From Calothrix sp. FI2-JRJ7 (lineage in GTDB: Bacteria; Cyanobacteriota; Cyanobacteriia; Cyanobacteriales; Nostocaceae): a stretch of DNA of 64,000 nucleotides. The stretch spans positions 1-64,000 of the forward strand of contig JAHHGX010000079.1 of NCBI GenBank assembly GCA_019359675.1. Reading direction: 5' to 3'. This document shows positions 26,682 through 35,489 of this stretch, piece by piece (within the stretch, counting starts at the first letter, position 1; each line of letters starts with the position of its first letter). A model generated the notes under the pieces. The model was not told the DNA's origin. It searched no databases and saw only the letters and a program-made list of their open reading frames with translations. Position numbers and translations under genes: made by a program.

Positions 26682-28193
26682 ATGACTTTCGGTGATGAGT
26701 TTAAGCTACTGTTGCGTGCGCGTTACCCGCTAATCTATATTCCGACGTATGAAGAGGAACGTGTCGAAGCATCAATTCGAGAAGAAGCTGCACAATTGGG
26801 GAACCGTCCGATTTATACTTGGGATTTTGTGGATGGTATTCAGGGCAATCCTAATGATGCGGGTTTTGGCAAGCGTAACCCTTTACAAGCTTTGGAGTTT
26901 GTTGAGAAGTTAGCTGCAACTGCATCAGCGGTGTTTATATTACGCGATTATCATAGATTTTTAGATGATGTGGCTATTGCTCGCAAACTCCGCAATTTAG
27001 CACGGCTTTTAAAGTCACAGCCAAAAAATATAGTAATATTATCGCCGCGTGTAGCTATTCCTGATGATTTAACCGAAGTTTTGACTGTTGTGGAATTTCC
27101 GCTACCAAGTGGGGGAGAAATAAAAACAGAGGTTGAAAGATTATTACAAGGTACGAACAATTCGCTACCTAGCAAGACGTTGGATGATTTGGTGCGCTCT
27201 TGCCAGGGTTTAAGTATGGAGCGAATTAGAAGAGTTTTAGCCAAAGCTATTGCGACTCATGGTGAACTACAACCTGAAGATGTTGACTTAATTTTGGAGG
27301 AAAAACGCCAAACTATTCGTCAAACTCAAATTCTTGATTTTATTCCTGCTACTGAGCAAATTTCTGATATTGGTGGGTTAGACTGTCTCAAAGATTGGTT
27401 AATTCGTCGTGGTGGTTCGTTTACCGAACGCGCACGTCAGTACGGTTTACCACACCCACGCGGTTTATTGTTAGTGGGTATTCAAGGTACTGGTAAGTCT
27501 TTAACTGCAAAAGCGATAGCTCACTATTGGCATTTACCATTATTGCGTCTTGATGTTGGGCGCCTATTTGCTGGTTTGGTAGGTGAATCGGAGTCAAGAA
27601 CTCGACAAATGATACAAGTAGCTGAAGCGTTGGCGCCTTGTATATTATGGATAGACGAGATAGACAAAGCCTTTTCTGGACTTGGTAGCAAAGGTGATGC
27701 GGGAACTACGAGCAGGGTTTTTGGTACATTTATTACCTGGCTTGCAGAAAAGTCCTCACCTGTATTTGTCGTAGCGACTGCGAATGATATTCAATCTCTA
27801 CCACCAGAAATGTTACGCAAAGGAAGGTTTGATGAGATATTCTTTGTAGGGTTGCCGAGTCAAGACGAACGTAAGGCAATTTTTGATGTGCATTTAACGC
27901 GCTTGCGTCCTCATAATCTGAAAAGTTATGATATCGAGCGGTTAGCTTACGAAACTCCAGATTTCTCTGGCGCCGAAATCGAGCAAACCTTGATTGAAGC
28001 GATGCACATTGGGTTTAGCCAAAACCGGGATTTTACAACCGATGATATCCTGGAAGCTGCCAGCCAAATTATACCTCTCGCACGCACTGCTCAAGAGCAA
28101 ATCCAAAAACTGCAAGAATGGGCAGCTTCTGGACGCGCAAGACTAGCATCAAAGCAAAGTACACCCGTGGATGTTTGGCGCCAAGCGAATTAG
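26682..28193 (+). CDS. ycf46: AAA ATPase of the Ycf46 type
   Basis: 503 residues. The N-terminal 240 residues form the Ycf46-specific domain (FKLLLRARYPLIYIPTYEEE). The AAA module has Walker A GIQGTGKS (about 265-272), Walker B ILWIDEIDKAF and sensor/arginine-finger region MLRKGRFDEIFFVGLP. Ycf46 is encoded in some algal plastids and all cyanobacteria and has been linked to inorganic carbon acclimation; its biochemical substrate is unclear. It is followed after 60 bases by an SH3-domain gene on the same strand. Confidence 0.88.
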   Translation: MTFGDEFKLLLRARYPLIYIPTYEEERVEASIREEAAQLGNRPIYTWDFVDGIQGNPNDAGFGKRNPLQALEFVEKLAATASAVFILRDYHRFLDDVAIARKLRNLARLLKSQPKNIVILSPRVAIPDDLTEVLTVVEFPLPSGGEIKTEVERLLQGTNNSLPSKTLDDLVRSCQGLSMERIRRVLAKAIATHGELQPEDVDLILEEKRQTIRQTQILDFIPATEQISDIGGLDCLKDWLIRRGGSFTERARQYGLPHPRGLLLVGIQGTGKSLTAKAIAHYWHLPLLRLDVGRLFAGLVGESESRTRQMIQVAEALAPCILWIDEIDKAFSGLGSKGDAGTTSRVFGTFITWLAEKSSPVFVVATANDIQSLPPEMLRKGRFDEIFFVGLPSQDERKAIFDVHLTRLRPHNLKSYDIERLAYETPDFSGAEIEQTLIEAMHIGFSQNRDFTTDDILEAASQIIPLARTAQEQIQKLQEWAASGRARLASKQSTPVDVWRQAN

Positions 28194-28253
28194 TTATTAT
28201 TTACCTTGAGTGTTAGTAATTAGCTATCGACTATTAAACAAGCAAAGTTAAAC

Positions 28254-28787
28254 ATGGTTTCAAACTTATTTAAGTATCTTTTAGGATTTATCCTAGCAAT
28301 TGCGATTCTTGCAGGCAGTGGAGTTGCTGCTACTTTGTACTTCGTGAATCAATCTTCAAGGGTTCCTCCTAAACCAATTTATGCCAACGATGAACCTTCG
28401 GTGCGTGCAAGTGCTGGTTTTACTACTGCCAAAGCGTCATCCAATACTGATGTAACAACAAAACCGTCAACTACGGATAACAACATAGAAGAACCTGTTG
28501 CTAAACCAACTCCATCCCCCACCGAAAAAGCTGACAGTACAGAACTAAAACCTTTACCACCAGGCGCCTACAACGCGCGTGTAACATGGTCACAAGGTTT
28601 GAGTTTGCGCTCAGAACCAAAAGCTGACTCTGAACGTGTTGGTGGTGCTGGCTTTAACCAAAAAGTAATAGTAATAGAAGAGAGTGAAGATAAAGTTTGG
28701 CAAAAAGTTCGTGTAGAAGGTAGTAACCAAGAGGGTTGGGTAAAAGCAGGTAATACAAAGAAAGATGACGGGCAGGATAATCAATAA
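28254..28787 (+). CDS. Membrane-anchored bacterial SH3 domain protein
   Basis: 177 residues: N-terminal membrane span (YLLGFILAIAILAGSGVAAT), a Thr/Ser/Pro/Lys-rich linker (about 40-100) and a C-terminal SH3b domain starting ARVTWSQGLSLRSEPKADSE and ending EGWVKAG. Such proteins usually sit in the periplasm and bind peptidoglycan or protein partners. It may be cotranscribed with the Ycf46-like gene. Confidence 0.85.
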   Translation: MVSNLFKYLLGFILAIAILAGSGVAATLYFVNQSSRVPPKPIYANDEPSVRASAGFTTAKASSNTDVTTKPSTTDNNIEEPVAKPTPSPTEKADSTELKPLPPGAYNARVTWSQGLSLRSEPKADSERVGGAGFNQKVIVIEESEDKVWQKVRVEGSNQEGWVKAGNTKKDDGQDNQ

Positions 28788-28822
28788 GAAACCCGGTTTC
28801 TTTAAGAAACCGGGTTTCTAAG
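28786..28822. terminator. Bidirectional hairpin made of two AGAAACC palindromes (copy D)
   Basis: Two palindromes (agaaacccggtttctt, agaaaccgggtttct) lie head-on with only a few bases between them, exactly in the 41-base gap between two convergent genes. Because each arm can pair locally or with the other copy, it should form a strong hairpin in both transcripts. Confidence 0.7.
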
Positions 28823-28828
28823 AACAAA

Positions 28829-29338
28829 TCAATTTGGTAATTGATTTTTTAGTGCTTCTAAAGAAGCCCAACGTTTATCTACGAGAGGGTTTTGAGTTGT
28901 GCTTTTGGGAGTAGCTGGAATTCCAGCACAATCTTCATCACATAATTGCCGTGGAGGTATTTCCAAGCACATTTGTTCGTATAGCCATTCGCTTGGATAA
29001 AAATGTCCTTGCGGCAACAAAGACTCAACCAAATCTTCGACGGCAACTTCGCGCTCTAAAGGTAAATCGTCAAATTGATTTGCTGCTTCGTCTAACCAAA
29101 TTATTTCGGTTGTATCGACTACTAAACGATGGTTATATTGTTTCAAACAGCGGCAACAAGTACAAGTAATAATTGCCTCAGCTAATGCTGCTACTTCTAA
29201 ATAATTTCCACAATGCCGAACGCGAACAATGCCCCGAACGGGCGTGAGTGTATCTAAACCGGGCAGAAACTCTTGAACTTGAATTTCCTCTGTTCGCTCC
29301 GGCGCCTGAATTAGCTGCGGAATAAAAATTGCGTCCAT
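28829..29338 (-). CDS. YceD/DUF177 family protein
   Basis: 169 residues. GIVRVRHCGNYLEVAALAEA is followed by a CTCCRCLKQY cysteine cluster and a C-terminal LCDEDCAGIP, the CxxC...CxxxC layout of DUF177. In bacteria the family is linked to 23S rRNA accumulation and usually precedes rpmF; no rpmF follows here. It is downstream of the rpmH-jag operon but separated from it by a repeat and a hairpin. Confidence 0.88.
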   Translation of the reverse strand: MDAIFIPQLIQAPERTEEIQVQEFLPGLDTLTPVRGIVRVRHCGNYLEVAALAEAIITCTCCRCLKQYNHRLVVDTTEIIWLDEAANQFDDLPLEREVAVEDLVESLLPQGHFYPSEWLYEQMCLEIPPRQLCDEDCAGIPATPKSTTQNPLVDKRWASLEALKNQLPN

Positions 29339-29377
29339 AGGATTTGTGAGACATTCTCACTCAAAAAATTAGCAGTA

Positions 29378-29446
29378 TTAGAAACCTGGTTTCTTTATAG
29401 ATAACCTTTCATAAAAATGGAGATTTTGCATAGAAACCAGGTTTCT
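29378..29446. repeat. Paired palindrome AGAAACC-GGTTTCT, copy E
   Basis: Arms agaaacctggtttctt and agaaaccaggtttct with the conserved spacer motif cataaaaatggagattttgc. Located in the gap upstream of the YceD gene. Confidence 0.85.
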
Positions 29447-29469
29447 CGATCTGATATTCTTATTTTAAC

Positions 29470-29514
29470 TTGAAACAATCAAATTCCCGACTTCCAAGAA
29501 GAAATCGGGAATGA
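29470..29514 (-). terminator. Probable intrinsic terminator after jag
   Basis: On the minus strand a stem made of attcccga and tcgggaat encloses a short loop and is followed by tttgattgttt. It lies about 20 bases after the jag stop codon, at the end of the rpmH-rnpA-yidC-jag operon. Confidence 0.55.
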
Positions 29515-29531
29515 AAAGGAGCAAAGAAAAA

Positions 29532-30035
29532 TTATTCCATTGCTGGACGCACAACAAGGTGACGATGAGGTTCTTTGCCCCGGCTGAATGTTTCCAAGTC
29601 GGCATAGTCCTTTAAAAAAGTATGAACTTGACGACGTTCAGCAGAACTCAAAGACTTAATTTCGATTTCGTTGCCAGAAGCACGTGCAGCTGCTGCTGCA
29701 TTTTCTGCTAGCGTTCGTATTTCTGCTTCACGTTTAACGCGATAACCATTTAACTCAATGGTATACGAAGCTTGTTGTTCGGGTGGTTGATTAAGATTGA
29801 GAATAGAATTTGTCAAATACTGAATAGCATCGAGTACCGAACCGTTACTGCCAATCAACGTGCTGATTTGCTCTGGTGATAAATTCGTCTCATCAATTGT
29901 CAACCAGTAGCTTGCACCCTCATCGTTATCGGGGGGTACATCTTCCTCCGAACCAGTAACTGTTACAGAGAGTCCTGCTTTCTGTAACAGTAAAGTTAAC
30001 CAATCTTGACCTCTTACGATTGAAGTATCAACCAT
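29532..30035 (-). CDS. jag: RNA-binding protein Jag/KhpB (KH-R3H)
   Basis: 167 residues. The KH domain has the IGxxG loop in TLIGSNGSVLDAIQYL; the R3H domain at the C-terminus has R-x3-H in AERRQVHTFL and ends GKEPHRHLVVRP. The N-terminal Jag domain of firmicute homologues is reduced. It overlaps the yidC stop (TAATG), the classical rpmH-rnpA-yidC-jag order. It binds RNA, probably with KhpA. Confidence 0.92.
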   Translation of the reverse strand: MVDTSIVRGQDWLTLLLQKAGLSVTVTGSEEDVPPDNDEGASYWLTIDETNLSPEQISTLIGSNGSVLDAIQYLTNSILNLNQPPEQQASYTIELNGYRVKREAEIRTLAENAAAAARASGNEIEIKSLSSAERRQVHTFLKDYADLETFSRGKEPHRHLVVRPAME

Positions 30036-31180
30036 TATGAATTCGTTGCTTTCTTCTTAGAACTTTTTGGTTCAAACGGTATAGTTTTTGTCTCTGTTTG
30101 TTTTTCTTTATCTTGAGATTCTACAATTTTTTGTAGTTCTTCAGGTAAAGGTTCACGGGAGAGAATATACGTTTGTAAGGTTTGGAAAATGTTACCAATT
30201 ACCATGTACATCAGTACACCAGCGGGTAACGGGAAGAACAAAAACATACCCGAAAAAATAACGGGAGTGATTTTATTAACTGTATCTTGCTGGGGGTTAG
30301 AACTCGTCGAGTTTTGACCAGACAGTATTTGGCTAACGTATAAGCTAATACCAAAACCTACAATCATTGCGACAATATCCCAGTGGACTGTACCATCTGG
30401 GTCAATGGCGCCGACGCGACCTAAAGCATCAATGAATAAGAAACCTTTATTAGAAGCCAAGCCAGGAATGCTGCCAGTTATAGTAACATCTCCAGTTTGT
30501 AAAGCTTCAATATTTCCCTGCTCGTCAATTTTAACTCGGTCTTCGCCCTTAGTAATTTTCCACTCAGGAACTAAGTTAGTTTCGGGGTGTTCAGCTAAGA
30601 GTTGTTGGAATACTTTTCCATCAGGAGTTTGGTACTCTATCTTAGTTTTTTCCCCTACAGCCATCTTATTTCCACCAGGAAGGATAGCTGTCACCTTAAC
30701 GTGTTCGCCATCGGAAATATAGATATTTTGGGGTGCAGTAGCAAAAGCCTGTGGTTGAATGCGCTCAATTTGTTCGGCTGGAAAGACCTGTAAGTTAACG
30801 GTGTAATTAGCAGAAGAAAATGGTGAACCCCGTAATGTTGCAAATAATGCAAGCAGTACTGGCATTTGCACCAAGAGAGGTAAACAGCCCGCCAACGGGT
30901 TGCCAAACTCTTGTTGCGTCTTCATCATTTCTTCTTGTTGCTTTTGCGGGTCATCTTTATACCGCTCTTTAACTTCCTGCATCCGCTTTTGCATGAGCGG
31001 TTGAACAATTCGCATTCGGCGCATATTGCGAATTGAGCCGGCACTAAGGGGGTAAAGCGCAAAGCGCACTACCAGCGTTAATGCCACAATTGCCAATCCA
31101 TAGCTCGGTACAATGCTGTAGAACAAGTCTATGATTGGCAGCATCACATTGTTCGAGAGGAACCCGATACCAAAATCCAT
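30035..31180 (-). CDS. yidC: Membrane protein insertase YidC
   Basis: 381 residues. Starting with short membrane segments ([20 protein letters not shown]) and the cytoplasmic hairpin [20 protein letters not shown], it continues [20 protein letters not shown], the Oxa1/YidC hallmark. An insert of about 120 residues (approximately 170-285) between spans carries a beta-rich, Ig-like stretch ([16 protein letters not shown]), as in cyanobacterial homologues. The C-terminus is Lys-rich (SSKKKATNS), suited for ribosome contact. It inserts proteins into plasma and thylakoid membranes. Confidence 0.95.
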   Translation of the reverse strand: MDFGIGFLSNNVMLPIIDLFYSIVPSYGLAIVALTLVVRFALYPLSAGSIRNMRRMRIVQPLMQKRMQEVKERYKDDPQKQQEEMMKTQQEFGNPLAGCLPLLVQMPVLLALFATLRGSPFSSANYTVNLQVFPAEQIERIQPQAFATAPQNIYISDGEHVKVTAILPGGNKMAVGEKTKIEYQTPDGKVFQQLLAEHPETNLVPEWKITKGEDRVKIDEQGNIEALQTGDVTITGSIPGLASNKGFLFIDALGRVGAIDPDGTVHWDIVAMIVGFGISLYVSQILSGQNSTSSNPQQDTVNKITPVIFSGMFLFFPLPAGVLMYMVIGNIFQTLQTYILSREPLPEELQKIVESQDKEKQTETKTIPFEPKSSKKKATNS

Positions 31181-31270
31181 TATTCTGAATTCAACTAAAC
31201 GGTAGTGTTAATTATCTAAACCTAATTTATCGCTCAACATCATCCCCTAGGAACTACGGATAGCCGTAAA

Positions 31271-31385
31271 CAGTTAGGAGTTATGAGTTATAAGTGTTGA
31301 GTTATGAGTTATGAGTAGTGAGTTATAAGTGCTAAATTCTTAACTCCTAACTCCTAATTCCTAACTCCTAACTTTTAACTCTTAC
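31271..31385. repeat. Short tandemly repeated repeats (heptamers) in inverted arrangement
   Basis: The left half repeats agttatg/agttata/gttgagt units and the right half repeats aactcct/taactcc units, so the halves are largely complementary. Similar short runs lie at 35453-35480 and 59250-59283. This is the STRR class typical of heterocystous cyanobacteria. It sits between the PH-domain gene and yidC inside the operon, so the transcript should contain a long hairpin. Confidence 0.85.
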
Positions 31386-31771
31386 TTCTCCACTCCAACC
31401 ATTCCAGGATTTTTAGCGGCGATGCGTTCATAGATGTAGTCGTAAACTTCACGAAATCTGGGGATTGCTCGAAGTTCTAGACGAGAACCGTTTCTCATTG
31501 TTACCACCATGTCTCCCCACATACCAATGCCACGGGGAACTTTAACGACTTTGACTATTTCTGAATAGATAATGTCAGTGCGCTCGCGTCCCATCCATCC
31601 ACCTGTTACAGAGATGCGACGGTCGGTAATGCGGAATCGCAGCCACAACGCTCTAACAATTGCTCCAATCGTCAAAGGTAAGCCTACAACGGTGAAACCT
31701 ATCAGTATGTTTAATATCAAGTCCCCAATGTGAGGACCGCCTTCAAAATATACTTCTTCACGAATGCCCAT
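31382..31771 (-). CDS. PH domain-containing protein
   Basis: 129 residues with a membrane-associated front (LILNILIGFTVVGLPLTIGA) and a bacterial PH (bPH2-like) domain containing RITDRRISVTGGWMGRERTD and IIYSEIVKVV. It lies between rnpA and yidC, its usual place in cyanobacteria, and overlaps rnpA by 14 bases. A role in membrane-protein biogenesis is inferred from context only. Confidence 0.88.
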   Translation of the reverse strand: MGIREEVYFEGGPHIGDLILNILIGFTVVGLPLTIGAIVRALWLRFRITDRRISVTGGWMGRERTDIIYSEIVKVVKVPRGIGMWGDMVVTMRNGSRLELRAIPRFREVYDYIYERIAAKNPGMVGVEK

Positions 31772-32213
31772 TTAATACCTCGGCTTGTACCAACAACTGC
31801 TCTAATTCTTGCAGAAATTGTTGGGTTACGCACTCTTGTTGTGCCGCAGTTGGTTTGACAACTACTACCAAACGCCATCCTGGTAATATTTTCGGCAATA
31901 ATTGCTGTAAGGCTGCTGCAATTCGACGCTTGATACGATTACGAATTACTGCCCGTTTGCTGACCTTAGTGCTAACTGAGATACCAATTCGCGTTGGTAA
32001 ATACTCGCAATTATTACTTTGATTAACTTGCGACTTGGCAGTATCCATCGAATTTGCCGAACTTGATGCGGAGCTTTTAGTTGGTTCAGTTGTGGAAGGT
32101 GATGGTCGTAAGGCTCTTAATGTTAAGTAAGAACCATGCCGACGTATTCCTTCCCGAAAGACTGCCTGAAAATCTTGGCGGGATTTAAGACGATGCAATG
32201 AGGGCAAAGCCAC
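31758..32213 (-). CDS. rnpA: Ribonuclease P protein component
   Basis: 151 residues with a GTG start. LPSLHRLKSRQDFQAVFREG is the family N-terminus and KVSKRAVIRNRIKRRIAAAL is the RNR RNA-binding motif. A Ser/Thr/Asn-rich insert (about 40-70) between the two makes it longer than the usual 115-130. It binds the RNase P RNA and helps process tRNA 5' ends. It lies 28 bases downstream of rpmH. Confidence 0.95.
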   Translation of the reverse strand: MALPSLHRLKSRQDFQAVFREGIRRHGSYLTLRALRPSPSTTEPTKSSASSSANSMDTAKSQVNQSNNCEYLPTRIGISVSTKVSKRAVIRNRIKRRIAAALQQLLPKILPGWRLVVVVKPTAAQQECVTQQFLQELEQLLVQAEVLNGHS

Positions 32214-32240
32214 AACGTATAACTGCCTACAAGTACCGAA

Positions 32241-32375
32241 CTATACGCTTAAGCGATGGCGCCCTTTTCTGCGACGTGCTTTAATCACATTTCTACCATC
32301 AGGAGTCCGCATCCGCGCGCGAAATCCTGATGTTCTCTTTCTTTTACGGTTAGTTCCTTCTAAGGTTCTCTTCAT
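32241..32375 (-). CDS. rpmH: 50S ribosomal protein L34
   Basis: 44 residues, read directly from the sequence: it starts [20 protein letters not shown] and ends [11 protein letters not shown], the highly basic L34 signature. A ribosome-binding site (ggagaaa on the minus strand) precedes the start. It is the first gene of the rpmH-rnpA-PH-yidC-jag operon. Confidence 0.96.
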   Translation of the reverse strand: MKRTLEGTNRKRKRTSGFRARMRTPDGRNVIKARRRKGRHRLSV

Positions 32376-32470
32376 CTTTTTCTCCGAGCGAGCTATTTAG
32401 GAATGAGATTTTATACAAAAAGTCACAATCCGTTATTTTATCATGCATGAGCAAATTCGTAAATTAGGGA

Positions 32471-32514
32471 AAAAAGAAAAAGCAGGGGTAGCAAACGAGA
32501 TTACCTCCCTGCGA
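32471..32514 (-). terminator. Intrinsic terminator after the DUF2808 gene
   Basis: On the minus strand gcagggaggta pairs with tacccctgc, followed by tttttctttttt. It is a textbook rho-independent terminator just downstream of the DUF2808 stop codon. Confidence 0.85.
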
Positions 32515-32521
32515 GCATTGC

Positions 32522-33040
32522 CTAGGCGCCAACGCTTATAATCCAAGTACCGATATAACGAGACAAAGGTACATCACCAGGAGATTGAATCGCTAAGTTG
32601 AAATAGTACATACCGCCAAAGGAAGGGTTCTTGATATTCGAGAGAACAATCTCTACACCAGTACCTGCGGGTATTGGTTCAGCTGGAAAAATTTCGATAA
32701 CACGGTTATCTTTATCCCATCTAGCTTCTTGTAAAGGAATACTCTTACCTTTTGCCCGAACTTCGATTTTCTTTGGGTCGAAACTACCTTTGTAATATTC
32801 AGGATAAGAAATTACCAATCGTGCCACAGCATTTTTGAATCTTTTGGCATCGGCCCGCAAACGCAGTCTATCCCAGCCATTAGCTTGTCCACCAAAATCG
32901 AAACGGTGATTAAGCTGATTTTCCCGTCTTACACCACTCCAAAGGTTAATCCCCGACTGCGCCATGCTAACACCCTGAAATCCAGTTAGTAAGCAGCTAG
33001 TCACGGCAACAGCAGAAAAAATTCCAAGTACACGTCGCAT
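32522..33040 (-). CDS. DUF2808 secreted protein
   Basis: 172 residues. A signal peptide (MRRVLGIFSAVAVTSCLLTG up to about SMAQ) is followed by the DUF2808 pattern DRLRLRADAKRFKNAVARLV, SYPEYYKGSFDPKKIEVRAK, and IPAGTGVEIVLSNIKNPSFG. The family is confined mostly to cyanobacteria, is exported, and has no known function. Monocistronic with its own terminator. Confidence 0.9.
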   Translation of the reverse strand: MRRVLGIFSAVAVTSCLLTGFQGVSMAQSGINLWSGVRRENQLNHRFDFGGQANGWDRLRLRADAKRFKNAVARLVISYPEYYKGSFDPKKIEVRAKGKSIPLQEARWDKDNRVIEIFPAEPIPAGTGVEIVLSNIKNPSFGGMYYFNLAIQSPGDVPLSRYIGTWIISVGA

Positions 33041-33940
33041 AAATTAAACTCCTATGACATTTATTTGGGAACTTAGGACAAATGCAAACAGATATCGTAA
33101 CTAAACTTTACTACTGACTCGCAGTTATTTCGACGTTATTTCACTGCAAAAGTGCCTAAAAGAGCAGGGGGGAAGGTGGAAGGGGTAAAGAGTAAGGGGT
33201 GACGCAAGCCCCTTTAACCTTGACTTTATATTTATAAATATTACTAAATGTATCAAAATTTTATTATTTCTTATAAAATTTAAGTTATCAAACGATTTAA
33301 ATTTCGTTAAATTAATTAAAAAGGATGTTAATGATTTGTGGTTAGCTGCGAGCGCGTTAATTGTTGTTTGTCCAGTGAGCTATTAATTACTAGCATTTAA
33401 GCTTATTTTTTGGTCATGAGTTAAGTAAAAATAACTAGTAGGCACCTACAATTAGTTTAATATTTATTTAACAAATTGCTCTGGCGCCGAAATTTAAGGG
33501 GAATATTAAAATAAAACACGAGCGAGGAACTTAAGACAAAGTGACAAATGACCAGTAAATAGCTTAAGAGTAGTGTAGTTTAGATAATTTAGGCAATGTT
33601 GCGATATGTGACAAAATAGTTAATAAATATGAAAACCCCTAAAAAAAATAAAAGAAAAACGTGTCAAAATTTGGGGATCAGATTAGGATGTGCAGTAAGG
33701 TATTTTTTATTAGTTGACGATTGGGATGGTGCTAAATTCAAAGGATAAGAATATTCATGCGACTGAAAACGAATCAGTTGTAGAATAATCGACCATAAGA
33801 ATTGAATCAATAAAAACAAGTCGAATTAAGCCTTGCTGCTGTTTTATAGCGCTGTTGACTAGTGATATAAATTTCGACAGAGCCGTAAAACTTTAAAGCA
33901 ATTTCATTTCAATAAGCAATATTCGCTATTAGGAGATTTC
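33041..33940. other. Long intergenic region upstream of pntA
   Basis: 900 bases between divergent genes. It is AT-rich with no open frame of note, no repeat-family member and one GGCGCC at 33483. It is long for a simple double promoter, so an unrecognised small RNA or decayed gene cannot be excluded; I see no support for either. Confidence 0.4.
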
Positions 33941-35101
33941 ATGAAGATTGCAGTCGCTAAAGAAATAGAGGTTTGCGAACGCCGCGTAGCATTAATTCCG
34001 GATATAGTTGCCCGACTGGTAAAACAGGGTTTAGAAGTACTAGTTGAAACAGGTGCAGGAGACAGAGCATTTTTTAGCGATGCAGCATATGAAGCAGCAG
34101 GCGCCACAATTATTGCTGACACTGCAAGAGTATGGGGAGAAGCAGATGTTGTCCTCAAAGTAAGTCCACCACAAGAACGCTCAGACGGAAGTTCAGAAGT
34201 TGAACTATTACGTGAAGGTTCTGTACTTATAAGTTTCCTTAACCCACTAGGCAACCCAGCAGTAGCGCAAAAATTAGCAGAACGTAAAGTTAGCGCACTC
34301 TCAATGGAAATGATACCGCGTAGTACTCGTGCCCAAAGTATGGACGCGCTATCGTCGCAAGCTTCAATTTCTGGTTACAAAGCTGTACTTATAGGTGCTG
34401 CCGCGTTACCTAAATACTTCCCAATGTTAACAACAGCCGCAGGTACAATTGCACCAGCAAAAGTATTTGTGATGGGCGCCGGAGTAGCTGGGTTACAAGC
34501 CATAGCAACAGCACGACGCTTAGGCGCCATAGTAGAAGCATTCGATATTCGTCCTGCCGTAAAAGAAGAAGTTCTTTCGTTGGGTGCCAAATTTGTCGAA
34601 GTCAAACTCGACGAAGAAACAGCAACCGCAGGAGGATACGCGCGCGAAATATCTGAAGACAGTAGAAAACGCACCCAAGAACTAGTAGCTGCCCATATCA
34701 AAACAGCCGACGTAGTAATAACCACTGCTCAGGTACCAGGTAAAAAGGCGCCATTACTCGTCACCGAAGAAATGGTAATGGAAATGAAAACAGGTTCAGT
34801 AATAGTAGACATAGCAGCCGAACAAGGTGGAAACTGTGCTTGTACAGAACCAGGTAAAGACATCATCAAACACGGTGTCACCATCATTGGACCAATCAAC
34901 TTACCATCATCAGTACCAGTACACGCCAGCCAGCTATATTCCAAAAACGTGACATCATTACTGCAACTAATCATCAAAAATAACGCCATACAAATCGACT
35001 TTGGCGACGACATCATCAACGACACCTGCATAACCCACGCCGGAGAAATTCGCAATTCACGGGTAAAAGAAGCATTGCAAACAGCCGTAGAGGCGGGTTA
35101 A
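33941..35101 (+). CDS. pntA: NAD(P) transhydrogenase alpha subunit, NAD-binding part
   Basis: 386 residues forming domain I of the proton-translocating transhydrogenase, which passes hydride between NADH and NADP using the proton gradient. The Rossmann motif VFVMGAGVAGLQAIATARRL is clear, as are RRVALIPD at the N-terminus and IVDIAAEQGGNCACTEPG near the end. In cyanobacteria the alpha subunit is split in two, as here: membrane part next, then beta. The ATG is preceded by taggagatttc, a good ribosome-binding site. Confidence 0.95.
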   Translation: MKIAVAKEIEVCERRVALIPDIVARLVKQGLEVLVETGAGDRAFFSDAAYEAAGATIIADTARVWGEADVVLKVSPPQERSDGSSEVELLREGSVLISFLNPLGNPAVAQKLAERKVSALSMEMIPRSTRAQSMDALSSQASISGYKAVLIGAAALPKYFPMLTTAAGTIAPAKVFVMGAGVAGLQAIATARRLGAIVEAFDIRPAVKEEVLSLGAKFVEVKLDEETATAGGYAREISEDSRKRTQELVAAHIKTADVVITTAQVPGKKAPLLVTEEMVMEMKTGSVIVDIAAEQGGNCACTEPGKDIIKHGVTIIGPINLPSSVPVHASQLYSKNVTSLLQLIIKNNAIQIDFGDDIINDTCITHAGEIRNSRVKEALQTAVEAG

Positions 35102-35169
35102 CCCATATTCCCTCAACAAAATAACAACATATCTAAACCCGCCCTTATTGTCACCAACAGCAAAAAATA

Positions 35170-35457
35170 ATGAACGAAGCATTAATAGCCGCATTGTTTG
35201 TATTCGTCCTAGCATCATTCATAGGGTTTGAAGTCATCAACAAAATACCACCAACACTTCACACCCCCTTAATGTCAGGTTCCAACGCAATTTCTGGAAT
35301 CGCAGTACTTGGCGCCATCGTAGCTTCAGGCGCCAGAGAAACAAACTTATCAGTAATTCTTGGTTTAATTGCCGTAATTTTAGCAATGGTCAACGTAGTA
35401 GGTGGTTTTCTAGTCACAGACAGAATGCTGCAAATGTTCAAGAAAAAAGCCTCCTAA
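35170..35457 (+). CDS. NAD(P) transhydrogenase alpha subunit, membrane part
   Basis: 95 residues and three hydrophobic spans (ALFVFVLASFIGFEVI, AISGIAVLGAIVASG, VILGLIAVILAMVNVVGGFL), the pntAB/alpha-2 segment of domain II. It begins 68 bases after the first alpha gene and ends 32 bases before pntB; the gap to pntB holds a few heptamer repeats (aactcct). Confidence 0.94.
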   Translation: MNEALIAALFVFVLASFIGFEVINKIPPTLHTPLMSGSNAISGIAVLGAIVASGARETNLSVILGLIAVILAMVNVVGGFLVTDRMLQMFKKKAS

Positions 35458-35489
35458 CTCATAACTCCTAACTCCTAACTACGAAAAAT

